Positions 1 through 9,067 of a DNA stretch of 64,000 nt are shown here, in pieces (the stretch's first letter is position 1; each line of letters opens with the position of its first letter). A program made the position numbers and the translations under genes. Location of the stretch: assembly GCA_965243835.1 (NCBI GenBank), contig OZ251578.1:1240001-1304000 (forward strand), read 5' to 3'. The notes below the pieces were generated by a model, which ran no database searches, had not been told where the DNA came from, and worked only from the letters and a program-made list of their open reading frames with translations. The stretch comes from G965202665 sp965243835. Lineage in GTDB: Bacteria > Actinomycetota > Acidimicrobiia > Spongiisociales > Spongiisociaceae.

Positions 1-956
1 GTCACGCCCTCCATCGCCTCCAGCAGGCCGTGCATGGTTCTCCGTCGCCGGTCGAAAGCCTCCCGCATGGACTCCACTTCGTCCATCGGTCCGGCGACCG
101 CGGCCAGGGCGGCCGCCTGGGCGACGTTGCAGACGTTGGAAGTCAAATGCCCTTGCAGGCGAACGGCCCCGGTCATCACCTCCGGGGGGCCGATCATCCA
201 CCCCACCCGCCATCCGGTCATGGCGAAGGTTTTAGCCACCCCGCTCACCACTACGCACCGGGACGCGGCCTCGGGGGCCTGCACCGGCAGGGATGAAAAC
301 CGGGCCCCGCCGTACACCAGATGCTCGTAGATTTCATCGGTCATCGTCCACACCCCGTTGGCGGCCGCCCACTGCCCTATTTCGGCCACCTCCCGCGGGG
401 TGTAGACGGCCCCGGTGGGGTTGGACGGGGAAACGAAGATGAGGAGCTTGGTGCGGGGCGTGCGGGCCTCCTCCAGTTGCTCGACGGTCACTTTGAACCC
501 GCTCGCGGCGTCGGTGGGCACGGCCACCGCGCGCCCCCCCGCCAGACTCACCGCCTCCGGGTAGGTGACCCAGTAGGGGGCGGGCAACAGGGCCTCGTCG
601 CCTTCGTCCACCAAGCATTGCACGGCGGTGTAGACCGCCTGCTTGCCCCCGTTGGTGATCAGCACCTGCGAGGGGGAAACCTCCAGTCCGGAATGTCTCC
701 CGGTTTTTTCCGCCACCGCCTCCCGCAACTCCGGCAACCCGGCGGCCGGAGTGTATTTGTGCATAGCCGGGTTGCGGGCCGCCTCCTCCGCCGCCTCTAC
801 AATGGGGGCCGGGGTGGGAAAGTCCGGTTCGCCCGCCCCGAATCCGATCACCGACCGGCCCCGGGCCCGCATTTCCCGGGCTTGGGCGGTGATGGCCATG
901 GTGGCCGATTCGGCTATGTTGGATATCCGCCGCGCAACGGCGTCCGCGCCCGTCAT
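1..956 (-). CDS. Class I/II pyridoxal-phosphate aminotransferase (aspartate aminotransferase type), 3' end outside window
   Basis: Read on the minus strand from ATG at 956, the frame stays open to the window edge: 318 codons of a family that is usually about 390 residues. It shows the fold-type I signature in order: GAGEPDFPTP near residue 40, TNGGKQA near 101, SPSNPTG near 176, DEIYEHL near 207, and the PLP lysine in VSGVAKTFAMTGWRVGW (Lys about 242). The family transfers amino groups between aspartate and 2-oxo acids in the cytosol. Substrate choice cannot be fixed without the C-terminal arginine region. It diverges from serC, with 86 bases between the two starts. Confidence in the family is high, in the exact substrate moderate. 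Confidence 0.93.
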   Translation of the reverse strand, partial: MTGADAVARRISNIAESATMAITAQAREMRARGRSVIGFGAGEPDFPTPAPIVEAAEEAARNPAMHKYTPAAGLPELREAVAEKTGRHSGLEVSPSQVLITNGGKQAVYTAVQCLVDEGDEALLPAPYWVTYPEAVSLAGGRAVAVPTDAASGFKVTVEQLEEARTPRTKLLIFVSPSNPTGAVYTPREVAEIGQWAAANGVWTMTDEIYEHLVYGGARFSSLPVQAPEAASRCVVVSGVAKTFAMTGWRVGWMIGPPEVMTGAVRLQGHLTSNVCNVAQAAALAAVAGPMDEVESMREAFDRRRRTMHGLLEAMEGV

Positions 957-1042
957 AGGTTGGCCTCCCGGCTTGATCCGCCTACTCTTATAGGGAAGCA
1001 TACCCCGTTCCAGGCGCCGGAGGCGCGCCGGAGGTTCCTCCG

Positions 1043-2194
1043 ATGACCCAACCACAGCCCCCCGCCGGGTCCGCCGCCCGGCCGGAAATAGTCATTCCCG
1101 CCCGCCTCTTGCCCGCCGACGGGCGGTTCGGCTCCGGCCCCAGCCGGGTGCGGCAGAGCGCCTTGGAGGGGCTGGCCGCCGCCGGACCCTCCTTTATGGG
1201 CACTTCCCACCGGCGCCCGGGAGTGCGTTCCGCGGTGGCCCGGGTGCGGGAGGGACTGGCGGAAATGTTCGGGTTGCCCGACGGCTACGAGGCGATCCTG
1301 GGCAACGGCGGGGCAACCGCTTTCTGGGACGCGGCCGCCTTCGGCCTCATCGAGCGGGCCAGCCAGCACCTGTCTTTCGGGGAGTTCTCCGCCAAGTTCG
1401 CCCGGGCCGTAGCCGGGGTCCCCCACTTGGAGGAGCCGATGATTATCCAATCTCCGTACGGGACGCATCCGGTTCCCGAACCCGACGACCGCTATGACCT
1501 GTACGCGTTGACCCACAACGAAACCTCCACCGGGGTGCGCATGCCGGCGGAGCGGGTAGCGGGACGGGGTTTGACGGCGGTGGACGCCACCTCGGCCGCG
1601 GGCGGAATTCCGGTGCGGCCGGAGGAGTTCGACGTTTACTACTTCTCCCCCCAGAAGGCCTTCGGGGGGGACGGCGGGCTGTACGTGGCCTTGTGTTCCC
1701 CGGCGGCCTTGGAACGGATCGGGTCGTTGGCCGTCTCCGGCCGCTGGACGCCCCCTTTCCTGTCGTTGCGCAATGCGGTGGAAAACTCCCTCCGCAACCA
1801 GACTTACAACACCCCCGCCTTGGCCTCCATCTACATCCTGATGGAGTCGGTGGAATGGATCAACGGGAACGGGGGTCTGTCCTGGTCGGCCGGCCGTTGC
1901 GCCGAAAACGCCGCCGCCCTTTACCGGTGGGCGGAGGATCATCCGCTGGCCTTTCCTTTTGTGGAGGACCCGGCGTTGCGCTCCCCGGTCACGGCCGCCG
2001 TTGATTTTCAGGAAGCGGCCTCCGCCCCGGCGCTGGCCGCCCTGTTGCGGGCCAACGGGGTGGTGGATGTGGAGCCCTACCGCCTGCTGGGGCGGAACCA
2101 GTTGCGGATCGGGTTGTGGCCCGCCGTCCCCCTATCCGACGTGCAGGCCCTGCTCGCCTGCCTGGACTATTTGATTGAGCGGATCGCGGATTGA
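1043..2194 (+). CDS. serC: Phosphoserine aminotransferase
   Basis: 383 residues. SerC converts 3-phosphohydroxypyruvate and glutamate to phosphoserine and 2-oxoglutarate in serine biosynthesis. The N-terminal RFGSGPSRVR segment, the phosphate-binding ILGNGGATAFWD (about 85-96), THNETSTGV (157-165), and the PLP lysine in FSPQKAFGGDGG (Lys 205) match the actinobacterial SerC branch. The ATG is preceded by GGAGG at good spacing. It lies divergent to an aminotransferase and ends just before the DUF177 gene. Confidence 0.93.
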   Translation: MTQPQPPAGSAARPEIVIPARLLPADGRFGSGPSRVRQSALEGLAAAGPSFMGTSHRRPGVRSAVARVREGLAEMFGLPDGYEAILGNGGATAFWDAAAFGLIERASQHLSFGEFSAKFARAVAGVPHLEEPMIIQSPYGTHPVPEPDDRYDLYALTHNETSTGVRMPAERVAGRGLTAVDATSAAGGIPVRPEEFDVYYFSPQKAFGGDGGLYVALCSPAALERIGSLAVSGRWTPPFLSLRNAVENSLRNQTYNTPALASIYILMESVEWINGNGGLSWSAGRCAENAAALYRWAEDHPLAFPFVEDPALRSPVTAAVDFQEAASAPALAALLRANGVVDVEPYRLLGRNQLRIGLWPAVPLSDVQALLACLDYLIERIAD

Positions 2195-2203
2195 AGCGGT
2201 ATA

Positions 2204-2725
2204 ATGTCCGCCCGCCGCTCCCCGTTTTCGGCCTTGGTCTCCGATCTGCTGGATTCCCCGGGGTCCCGCCGCCGCTTGCGCCTGCAGGGGGAGTTGGAAA
2301 TGGACCTGCCGCAGGTGGAGCGGTGCGGTCCGGTGACGGCGGAGCTGGAACTGGAGGCGACGGGGGGCGGGGTGCTGGCCCGGGGCGGGGCGCGGGCGGA
2401 GGCCGCAGTGCTGTGCAACCGGTGTTTAGGGGAGGCGTCGCGCACGGTGCGGGCGAATCTGACCCACCTGTTCGCGGCTCCCGGCGCCGCCCCCGATCAA
2501 CCGGTAGGATACGATTCGGTACAATCGGACGGTTGGATCGACTTCGGTCCGTTGTTGCGCGACGAAATATCGCTGGCTTTTCCGCTGGTGACGCTGTGCC
2601 GGGAGGAATGCCGCGGGCTGTGCGCAACGTGCGGGACCGACTTGAACGTCGGGGAGTGCGACGGGCATGAGGAGGTGACCTCCTCGCCTTTCGCCGAATT
2701 GAAGAACCTGTTAGACCGGACGTAA
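2204..2725 (+). CDS. DUF177 (YceD-like) protein
   Basis: 173 residues. DUF177 proteins sit upstream of rpmF across bacteria and are linked to 23S rRNA or ribosome metabolism; the biochemical role is not settled. The sequence has the family's paired cysteine motifs, VLCNRCLGEA (Cys 71 and 74) and LCREECRGLCATCGTDLN near the C-terminus, which could bind a metal. It begins 9 bases after serC and is followed by rpmF and plsX, the canonical order. The string TATAAT overlaps the ATG (2200-2205), so the true start could lie a little downstream. Confidence 0.88.
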   Translation: MSARRSPFSALVSDLLDSPGSRRRLRLQGELEMDLPQVERCGPVTAELELEATGGGVLARGGARAEAAVLCNRCLGEASRTVRANLTHLFAAPGAAPDQPVGYDSVQSDGWIDFGPLLRDEISLAFPLVTLCREECRGLCATCGTDLNVGECDGHEEVTSSPFAELKNLLDRT

Positions 2726-2753
2726 CCGGTGACCAGCTAGAAAGGGGTGCGCC

Positions 2754-2945
2754 ATGGCGGTGCCCAAAAAGAAAATGTCGCGCTCGCGCACCAGGAGCCG
2801 CAAGGCGCAGACCATGCGCGTCTCCCGGGTGGAGACGGCGGCCTGTCCCCGGTGCGGGACCCCCAAGCTTCCCCACCGGGCCTGTTCCGGACCGGACGGT
2901 TGCGGTCACTACCGCAATAGGACGGTCCTCTCCGGCTCCGGTTAA
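2754..2945 (+). CDS. rpmF: 50S ribosomal protein L32
   Basis: 63 residues beginning MAVPKKKMSRSRTRSRK, the conserved basic start of L32. The zinc-ribbon type pairs CPRCG and the later HRACSGPDGCG are present, so this is the Zn-binding (C+) form. A clear ribosome-binding site (GAAAGGGG) lies 7 bases before the ATG. It is a structural component of the large subunit and is co-located with plsX as usual. Confidence 0.97.
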   Translation: MAVPKKKMSRSRTRSRKAQTMRVSRVETAACPRCGTPKLPHRACSGPDGCGHYRNRTVLSGSG

Positions 2946-2964
2946 AACCTCACGGGCGGGACCA

Positions 2965-3939
2965 GTGGCGCGGGTTGCGCTCGATGTAATGGGCACCGAC
3001 CGGGGCCCGGCCGAAATGGTGTCGGGGGCGTTGCTGGCGGCCGAGGCGGGCCGGGAAGTGACGCTGGTGGGGGATCGGGAGGTGCTTGCTCCGCTCTTGG
3101 CCGGGCGCGGAGCCGACTTGGAGGTGGTGCACGCCGCCGAGGTGATCGACATGCACGACGACCCGGCCCGGGCCCTGCGGCTCAAACCGGATGCGTCGGT
3201 ATTGACCGCCGCCCGGCTGGTGGCCGACGGCCGGGCCGACGCCCTGGTTTCGGCCGGGTCCACCGGGGCCGCCCTGGCGGCGGCGGTGATCGCCCTGGGG
3301 CGGATCGAGGGGGTGTTGCGCCCCGCCATCGCCACCGCCATCCCCGCCCCCAACCATCCGGCGCTGTTGCTGGATTCGGGGGCCAACCCGGAGGTGCGCC
3401 CCGAGCACCTGGTTCAGTTCGGGGTGATGGGTTCGCTGGCCTCGGAAATCATCTACGGGGTGCCCGATCCCCGGGTGGGACTGCTCAACATCGGCGAAGA
3501 GCCGGCCAAGGGGCGGCAACTGGACCGGGACGCGCACGCCTTGATGTCCGACTCCCCGGTCAATTTCGTGGGCAACGTGGAGGGCGGGGATCTGGCGGCC
3601 GACGCGGTGGACGTGATCGTCACCGACGGGTTCACCGGCAATATTTCCCTCAAGTTCATCGAAGGCACCGCCCGGTTCGTGGCCGGGGTGATCTCCCGGG
3701 CCCTGGCCCGGGTTCCGCAGGAGGCGGCCCCCTACCTGGAGGCTCCCTTGGCCGAGTTGCGGATGGCGGCCGAGCCGGACGAATACGGGGGGGCCCATCT
3801 GCTGGGGGTGCGGGGCGGGGTGGTGATCGGACACGGGTCCTCCTCCGGGTTGGCGGTTTCCAACGCCGTCCGCATGGCGGTGGAGGGCGTGAAAGGGGGG
3901 TTGACGGAGCGTCTGCAACAGGGGCTGTCCCGACTATGA
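2965..3939 (+). CDS. plsX: Phosphate acyltransferase PlsX
   Basis: 324 residues from a GTG start. PlsX converts acyl-ACP to acyl-phosphate for glycerolipid synthesis at the membrane surface. The N-terminus MARVALDVMGTDRGP matches the family, with Thr where many homologues have Gly. SAGSTGAALAAA, LLDSGANPEVRPEHLVQFG, LLNIGEEPAKG and VTDGFTGNISLKFIEG are all family blocks. It overlaps rnc by four bases (ATGA at 3936), implying translational coupling. Confidence 0.96.
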   Translation: MARVALDVMGTDRGPAEMVSGALLAAEAGREVTLVGDREVLAPLLAGRGADLEVVHAAEVIDMHDDPARALRLKPDASVLTAARLVADGRADALVSAGSTGAALAAAVIALGRIEGVLRPAIATAIPAPNHPALLLDSGANPEVRPEHLVQFGVMGSLASEIIYGVPDPRVGLLNIGEEPAKGRQLDRDAHALMSDSPVNFVGNVEGGDLAADAVDVIVTDGFTGNISLKFIEGTARFVAGVISRALARVPQEAAPYLEAPLAELRMAAEPDEYGGAHLLGVRGGVVIGHGSSSGLAVSNAVRMAVEGVKGGLTERLQQGLSRL

Positions 3940-4652
3940 CCGGGGCGGAGGACGAAGCCTGGGATTCTGAGGGCCTGGAAGCCGCCCTCGGCTACCGGTT
4001 CGTGGACCGGGGGCTGGTGCGGCAGTCGTTGCAACATCGCTCCTATGTGGGGGAAAATGACGATTTGGAGTCCAACGAACGGATGGAGTTTCTGGGGGAC
4101 TCCATCCTGCAACTGGTGGTGACCGATTACCTCTACGACCGTTACCCCTACCTGTCGGAGGGGGATATGGCCCGCATTCGGGCCCGTTCGGTCAGCGGGG
4201 ACGCCTTGTACGAAACGGCCCGGGAATTGGGCCTGGGGACGTACCTGTTGCTGGGCCGGGGGGAGGACCTGCAGGGGGGGCGGGACAAGGTTTCCATCCT
4301 GGCCGACGCCATGGAGGCCCTGTTGGCGGCCGTATATCTGGATGGGGGTTTGGAAAGCGCCCGCCGGGTGATAATGACCCGGTGGGTGTCCCGGATTTCC
4401 CGGCTGGCGGAAACGCCCGAATACCGGGATCCGAAGAGCAATCTGCACGAGAGCCTGGCCGGGCGGGGGGTAAAACCGGAATACCAGATTTTCGCCGCCG
4501 GCCCCGACCACCGGAAAGTGTTCCAAGCGGAGGTGGCGGTGCAGGGCGAGGTAATGGGCCGGGGGGAGGGCGGTTCCAAGAAAGAAGCCCAGCAACGGGC
4601 CGCCGCCCGCGCCTTGCGGGTTCTGGACGCGCGGGCGGACGCTCCGGATTGA
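3936..4652 (+). CDS. rnc: Ribonuclease III
   Basis: 238 residues. The enzyme cleaves double-stranded RNA in rRNA processing and mRNA turnover. The catalytic signature NERMEFLGDSILQL is at about 47-60, and the second acidic pair is in ILADAMEALLAAVYLDGG. A double-stranded RNA-binding domain follows (about 160-230, ending in GSKKEAQQRAAARALRVL). The start ATG overlaps the plsX stop as ATGA. Order plsX-rnc-mutM-smc-ftsY is the conserved actinobacterial one. Confidence 0.97.
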   Translation: MTGAEDEAWDSEGLEAALGYRFVDRGLVRQSLQHRSYVGENDDLESNERMEFLGDSILQLVVTDYLYDRYPYLSEGDMARIRARSVSGDALYETARELGLGTYLLLGRGEDLQGGRDKVSILADAMEALLAAVYLDGGLESARRVIMTRWVSRISRLAETPEYRDPKSNLHESLAGRGVKPEYQIFAAGPDHRKVFQAEVAVQGEVMGRGEGGSKKEAQQRAAARALRVLDARADAPD

Positions 4653-4664
4653 GACGGGGTCCGG

Positions 4665-5498
4665 GTGCCGGAACTGCCCGAGGTGGAAACCACCCGCCGC
4701 GGCCTGGAATCGGCCCTGCGGGGACGGCGGGTGACGGAGGTGCGCGTCTCCCATCCCCGGATGCTCCGCCGCCAACCCCCCTCCGGCGACTTTGCGGACC
4801 GGCTGACGGGCGGAACGGTGCTTTCGCTGGGGCGGCGGGGCAAGTTTCTGATGTTCGAGACTTCCCGCGACCTCACCTGGGTGATCCATTTGGGGATGTC
4901 GGGCCGGATGTCGGTGCATCCGGCGGGGGCGGCGCGGGAAGCGCACACCCATCTGACGGCGGTCATCGATCGCAAACAGGAAGTGCGAATGGTGGACCCG
5001 CGCACTTTCGGATGGAGCGCCGTTTTCACCCGCAACGAGCTGGCCGCCTCCACTGTGGCCCGGTTGGGTCCCGACGCCCTGGACGGGCTCCCTCCGGCCC
5101 GGCGCCTGGCCGCGGCCGCCGCCTCCCGCGGCATCGCCGTCAAAACCTTGCTGTTGGATCAGCGGTTCGTGGCCGGATTGGGCAACATTTACGCCGACGA
5201 GTCGCTGCATCGGGCCCGCATCAATCCGCTCCGCCCGGCTTGCCGGTTGACGGTTTCCGAATGGAGCGTCCTGCGCCGGGCGGTGCGGGAGGTGTTGCGG
5301 GACGGCCTTGAATACGGAGGGACTTCCCTGTCCGACTTGGCCTATCTGCTGCCCGACGGCCGGGCCGGGGAGTTCCTGGGGCGGCTGGCGGCCTACGGCC
5401 GGGGCGGTTCGCCCTGCCCGCGGTGCGGGGACTTGATCGTCCGTCGCCGGCTGGCTGCCCGCTCCGCCCATTACTGCCCGACCTGCCAGCCGCAATAG
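4665..5498 (+). CDS. mutM: Formamidopyrimidine-DNA glycosylase
   Basis: 277 residues from GTG. Excises 8-oxoguanine and formamidopyrimidines and nicks the abasic site. Processing of the initiator exposes the catalytic Pro in MPELPEVETTRRGL. Glu3 and the conserved Lys (about 60, RRGKFLMF) are present, as is NIYADESLHRARINPLRP. The C-terminal zinc finger has CPRCG and CPTCQ pairs (about 248-275). Twelve bases separate it from rnc. Confidence 0.96.
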   Translation: MPELPEVETTRRGLESALRGRRVTEVRVSHPRMLRRQPPSGDFADRLTGGTVLSLGRRGKFLMFETSRDLTWVIHLGMSGRMSVHPAGAAREAHTHLTAVIDRKQEVRMVDPRTFGWSAVFTRNELAASTVARLGPDALDGLPPARRLAAAAASRGIAVKTLLLDQRFVAGLGNIYADESLHRARINPLRPACRLTVSEWSVLRRAVREVLRDGLEYGGTSLSDLAYLLPDGRAGEFLGRLAAYGRGGSPCPRCGDLIVRRRLAARSAHYCPTCQPQ

Positions 5499-5566
5499 GG
5501 GGTTGCCGCATTCCCGCGCGGCGCGCGCTAGCATTCATTGCCGGACGCTAATCACACAGGTGTAAG

Positions 5567-8500
5567 TTGCATCTCAAATCCCTGAGCATGGCGGGCTTCA
5601 AGTCCTTCGCCGACCGCACCCGGCTGGAGTTCGAGCCGGGAGTGTCGGTGGTGGTCGGCCCCAACGGAGTCGGCAAGTCCAACATCGTGGACGCCGTCGC
5701 CTGGGCGTTGGGCGCGCAGGCAACCCGCGGGTTGCGCACCGACAAGATGGAGGAAGTGATTTTTGCGGGGGCCGCCTCCCGCAAACCGCTGGGCCGGGCC
5801 GAGGCGACGGTCGTGCTGGACAACTCCGATCGGGCCTTGCCCCTGGACCTGGACGAGGTTTCCATCACCCGCCGCCTCTACCGGGACGGGGAGGGTGAGT
5901 ACGAAATCAACGGGGTGGGGTGCCGGTTGCTGGACGTTCAGGAGTTGCTGTCCGACGGGGGCATCGGCCGCCGTCAGCATCTGATCGTGGGACAGGGGCG
6001 CCTGGACGCGGTTTTGGAGGGGAAGGGGGAGGTGCGCCGTCAGATCATCGAAGAGGCGGCCGGCGTACGCAAGCACCGGATGCGCAAAGCCAAGGCCGAA
6101 CGTCGCTTGGAGCGCACCGACGCCGACCTGCTCCGTCTGCATGATGTCCTGTCGGAGATGAAACGCCGCCGCCGTCCCTTGCGCCGTCAGGCCGAAGCCG
6201 CCGCCCGTTACGAAGAAGTGCGCGACCGTCTGCGGGCCATCCGAATATGGCAAGGAGGGTGCGAGTTGCGCCGGTTGCGGGAGCGGGCCGCGCAGTTGTC
6301 CGCCGAGCGGGAAACCCTGCAGTCGGAGGCGAGCGGGGGGCGGGCCCGGTTGCGCGAGCTGGAGTCCGATGCGCAGGTTTGGTCCGGGGAGCGGGAAACT
6401 CTCGCCGAACTCCTGGACGGCGCCGCCGGGGCGGCCGCCCGGTTGGAGGCGACCGCGGCGCAGTTGCAGGGGGTCGCCTCGGTGGCCCGGGAGCGTTCCG
6501 GGGCGATCGCGGCCCGCATCGCCGGGGAAGGCGACCGGCGGGCCCGGCTGGAGGCGGAAACCGCCCGCCTGGAGGAATCCCTGGAGGAGGCCGCAACGGA
6601 GGAAGCGGAGGCCCGGCGCCGGGCGGAAATCAACGAAGCGGCCCTGCGGGGGCTGGAAGGGGAAGTCCGCTCCCTGGCCGATCAGGAGGCGCTGCCCGAG
6701 GCGGGGGCCATGGCCATGGCCTACGGCGACTTGCGTTCCCTGGAAGGCGAAGAGGCGCGCGAGGGAAGGGAGGCCCTGGACATCCGGCGCCGCCTGGAAC
6801 TTTTGGAACGGCAACGGGAAACGGAGACCGGGGAACGGGAAAAAGTATCCGATCAGATACGCTCCACCGACGAGTTGATCACCGCCGCCGGTTCGGTGTA
6901 CCGGGAGCGGTGCGCGGCCCGCGCCGCCGTGCAAGCCGACTGGGAGGGGGCGGAAAGCATTCTGCGTTCCGCAGAGGCGGCCTGTGCGGGTGCGGTCGCC
7001 GCGGTGGAAGCCTTGCAGGCGGGGGCGCCGGGTTGGGCCAATCCGCAAGCGGCGGAGGCCGCCGCCGCCGATGAGCGGGTGACGGGGATCCTGGCCGACC
7101 GGCTGGACATCCCCGAGGAGATGGCGTCCGCCTGCTCCGCCGCCTTGGCCGGATGGCTGGAGGCCCGGTTGGTGTCCGACGGGGAGGCGTTGCGCGAGGT
7201 GGCCGCTTCTTTGAAAGCGTCCGATTTGGGGGGACTGACCCTGCTGGCCGCTCCCCGGAGCGGGGCGACGCGGGACATTCCGGCCCGGGCCGCGGCCGGG
7301 AGGTGGGGGGCGGAGGCCTTGGCGGACCGGCTCGGTCCCTCCGCCGACCGGGAGTTGGCGGCCTCCCTGCTGGGGGACGCGGTGCTGGTGGAAGGATGGG
7401 CGGGGGGTTGGGACATAGTAAGCCGGGAGCCGGAGGTGAGGGCGGTAACTCCGGAGGGGGATTTGATCACCCGGTTCGGCATCCGCTTGGCCGACCCGCA
7501 GGGCGACGCCCCGGCGGCCTTGCGCGCCGCCCACCGCACGCGGGAGGCGGCTAAAGTGGACCGGGCCCGGGCCCGCACCGCCGAGGAAACGGCCCGGGAA
7601 GCGTTCGCGGGGGCCCGCGACGGGGAACGGGCCGCCTTGGAGGACCTGGAGGCTCTGGAAGCCGTCTTGGCCGGGGCGGCCGATTCCCTGGATCGGATTA
7701 CCCGCGCCGGGGAGGCCTCCGCCCGCGAAATGGACCGTCTGCGGGGGCGGCTGGAGGTCCTGGAGGAGGCCTCCGCCGGACGCCGGGAACGGTTGGGGGA
7801 ACTGCGGGGCCGCATCGCCGGTTGGGAGGAACCCGGGGCGGGGGGCGGCATGGAGAATTGGGCCGACCGCCGGCGGGAGGCCGCCCATCGCCTGGAGGAG
7901 GCCCGGCGGTTGCGGGACGAGTCGCTGGTGGCGGAAGCCGCCGCCGCGGAGCGGAGGAGGATGCTGGAAAACAGGTTGGGGGAAATCCGCCGGGCCCGGT
8001 TGGAGGAGCCGGCGGACGAAGGGTCCCGGGAGCGGATGCGCACCCTGATCGACGTGGAAAGGCTGGCCCGCTGCGCCCGGGCGGCGGTGGAGGAGCATGT
8101 GCGGTCTTTGCGGGCCGATCAGATCCGGGCGCGCTCCGAACTCGGGGAAACGAACGACCGGTTGGAAGAGGCCCGCCGGGAGATCGCCCGGTTGCGGGAG
8201 GCGGAGGAGCGGGCCCGGGAACGGCTGGCGGCCCTGGCGGTGGAGTCCGCCGAAATCCGGTTGCGAAGGGAGTCGGCGGCCGAAAGCCTGCGCCGGGACG
8301 CCGACGCCTCCGAAGAGCGGGCCTTGGCAGCTCCCCGCCCGACATTGCCCGCCGCCGGGGAGGGGCCGTCCGCCGGGGAATCTTCGGAGGAGGAGCTGGA
8401 GGAAGCGGCTCGTTCCCTGGCCGCGGAACTGTCCCGGATGGGGGCCATCAACCCGTTGGCGGCGGAGGAGTTTCGGGAGTTGGAGGAGCGTTACGAGCTG

Positions 8501-9052
8501 ATCACCGGGCAACTCTCGGATCTGGAAACCTCCAAGACGGAGTTGCGCAAGGTTATCAAGGCCTTGGACGAAGAGATGGAATCCCTGTTCCTGCGCACAT
8601 TCGAGGAAACCGCCCGTTGCTATCAGCGCTATTTCACGGTGTTGTTTCCGGGAGGCGCCGGTCGGCTCTCCCTCACCGACCCGGCCCGTCCGTTGGAGTC
8701 GGAAGTGGAGGTGCGGGCCCGGCCGTTGGGCAAGCGGGTGGGAAAGTTGTCCCTTTTGTCGGGGGGGGAGCGTTCCCTGGCCGCGTTGGCCTTTCTGTTC
8801 GCGGTGTTCGCCGCCCGTCCCGCCCCTTTTCACATCCTGGACGAAGTGGACGCCGCCCTGGACGGCGCCAACCTGCGCCGTTTCCTGCGGTTGGTGGAAG
8901 AGTTCCGGGGCAACGCCCAACTGATGGTGATCACCCATCAGCAACCCACCGTGCACGCGGCCGATGTCCTGTACGGCGTGACGATGGAGCCGGGCGGCTC
9001 CTCCCAAGCAGTGGTTAAGCGGATGGGCGAGCCGGCCCTCCAACCCGGATAG
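5567..9052 (+). CDS. smc: Chromosome partition protein SMC
   Basis: 1161 residues, a full-length condensin ATPase. The start is TTG, chosen because the conserved N-terminus (HLKSLSMAGFKSFADRT) begins there and the codon before the nearby GTG runs into a stop. The Walker A is GPNGVGKSN (31-39), with Val where Ser is usual. Long coiled coils flank a hinge at roughly 480-620. The C-terminal head has the ABC signature LSGGERS (from 1064) and Walker B HILDEVDAAL (about 1089). It acts with ScpA/ScpB in chromosome organisation. It is followed 15 bases later by ftsY. Confidence 0.97.
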   Translation: MHLKSLSMAGFKSFADRTRLEFEPGVSVVVGPNGVGKSNIVDAVAWALGAQATRGLRTDKMEEVIFAGAASRKPLGRAEATVVLDNSDRALPLDLDEVSITRRLYRDGEGEYEINGVGCRLLDVQELLSDGGIGRRQHLIVGQGRLDAVLEGKGEVRRQIIEEAAGVRKHRMRKAKAERRLERTDADLLRLHDVLSEMKRRRRPLRRQAEAAARYEEVRDRLRAIRIWQGGCELRRLRERAAQLSAERETLQSEASGGRARLRELESDAQVWSGERETLAELLDGAAGAAARLEATAAQLQGVASVARERSGAIAARIAGEGDRRARLEAETARLEESLEEAATEEAEARRRAEINEAALRGLEGEVRSLADQEALPEAGAMAMAYGDLRSLEGEEAREGREALDIRRRLELLERQRETETGEREKVSDQIRSTDELITAAGSVYRERCAARAAVQADWEGAESILRSAEAACAGAVAAVEALQAGAPGWANPQAAEAAAADERVTGILADRLDIPEEMASACSAALAGWLEARLVSDGEALREVAASLKASDLGGLTLLAAPRSGATRDIPARAAAGRWGAEALADRLGPSADRELAASLLGDAVLVEGWAGGWDIVSREPEVRAVTPEGDLITRFGIRLADPQGDAPAALRAAHRTREAAKVDRARARTAEETAREAFAGARDGERAALEDLEALEAVLAGAADSLDRITRAGEASAREMDRLRGRLEVLEEASAGRRERLGELRGRIAGWEEPGAGGGMENWADRRREAAHRLEEARRLRDESLVAEAAAAERRRMLENRLGEIRRARLEEPADEGSRERMRTLIDVERLARCARAAVEEHVRSLRADQIRARSELGETNDRLEEARREIARLREAEERARERLAALAVESAEIRLRRESAAESLRRDADASEERALAAPRPTLPAAGEGPSAGESSEEELEEAARSLAAELSRMGAINPLAAEEFRELEERYELITGQLSDLETSKTELRKVIKALDEEMESLFLRTFEETARCYQRYFTVLFPGGAGRLSLTDPARPLESEVEVRARPLGKRVGKLSLLSGGERSLAALAFLFAVFAARPAPFHILDEVDAALDGANLRRFLRLVEEFRGNAQLMVITHQQPTVHAADVLYGVTMEPGGSSQAVVKRMGEPALQPG

Positions 9053-9067
9053 CGGGCCGGAATCGGG

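Noticed and set aside
2200..2205. TATAAT overlapping the DUF177 start as a promoter
   Set aside because: No -35 box at a workable distance and no start codon at the position a leaderless transcript would need. Left as a remark only.
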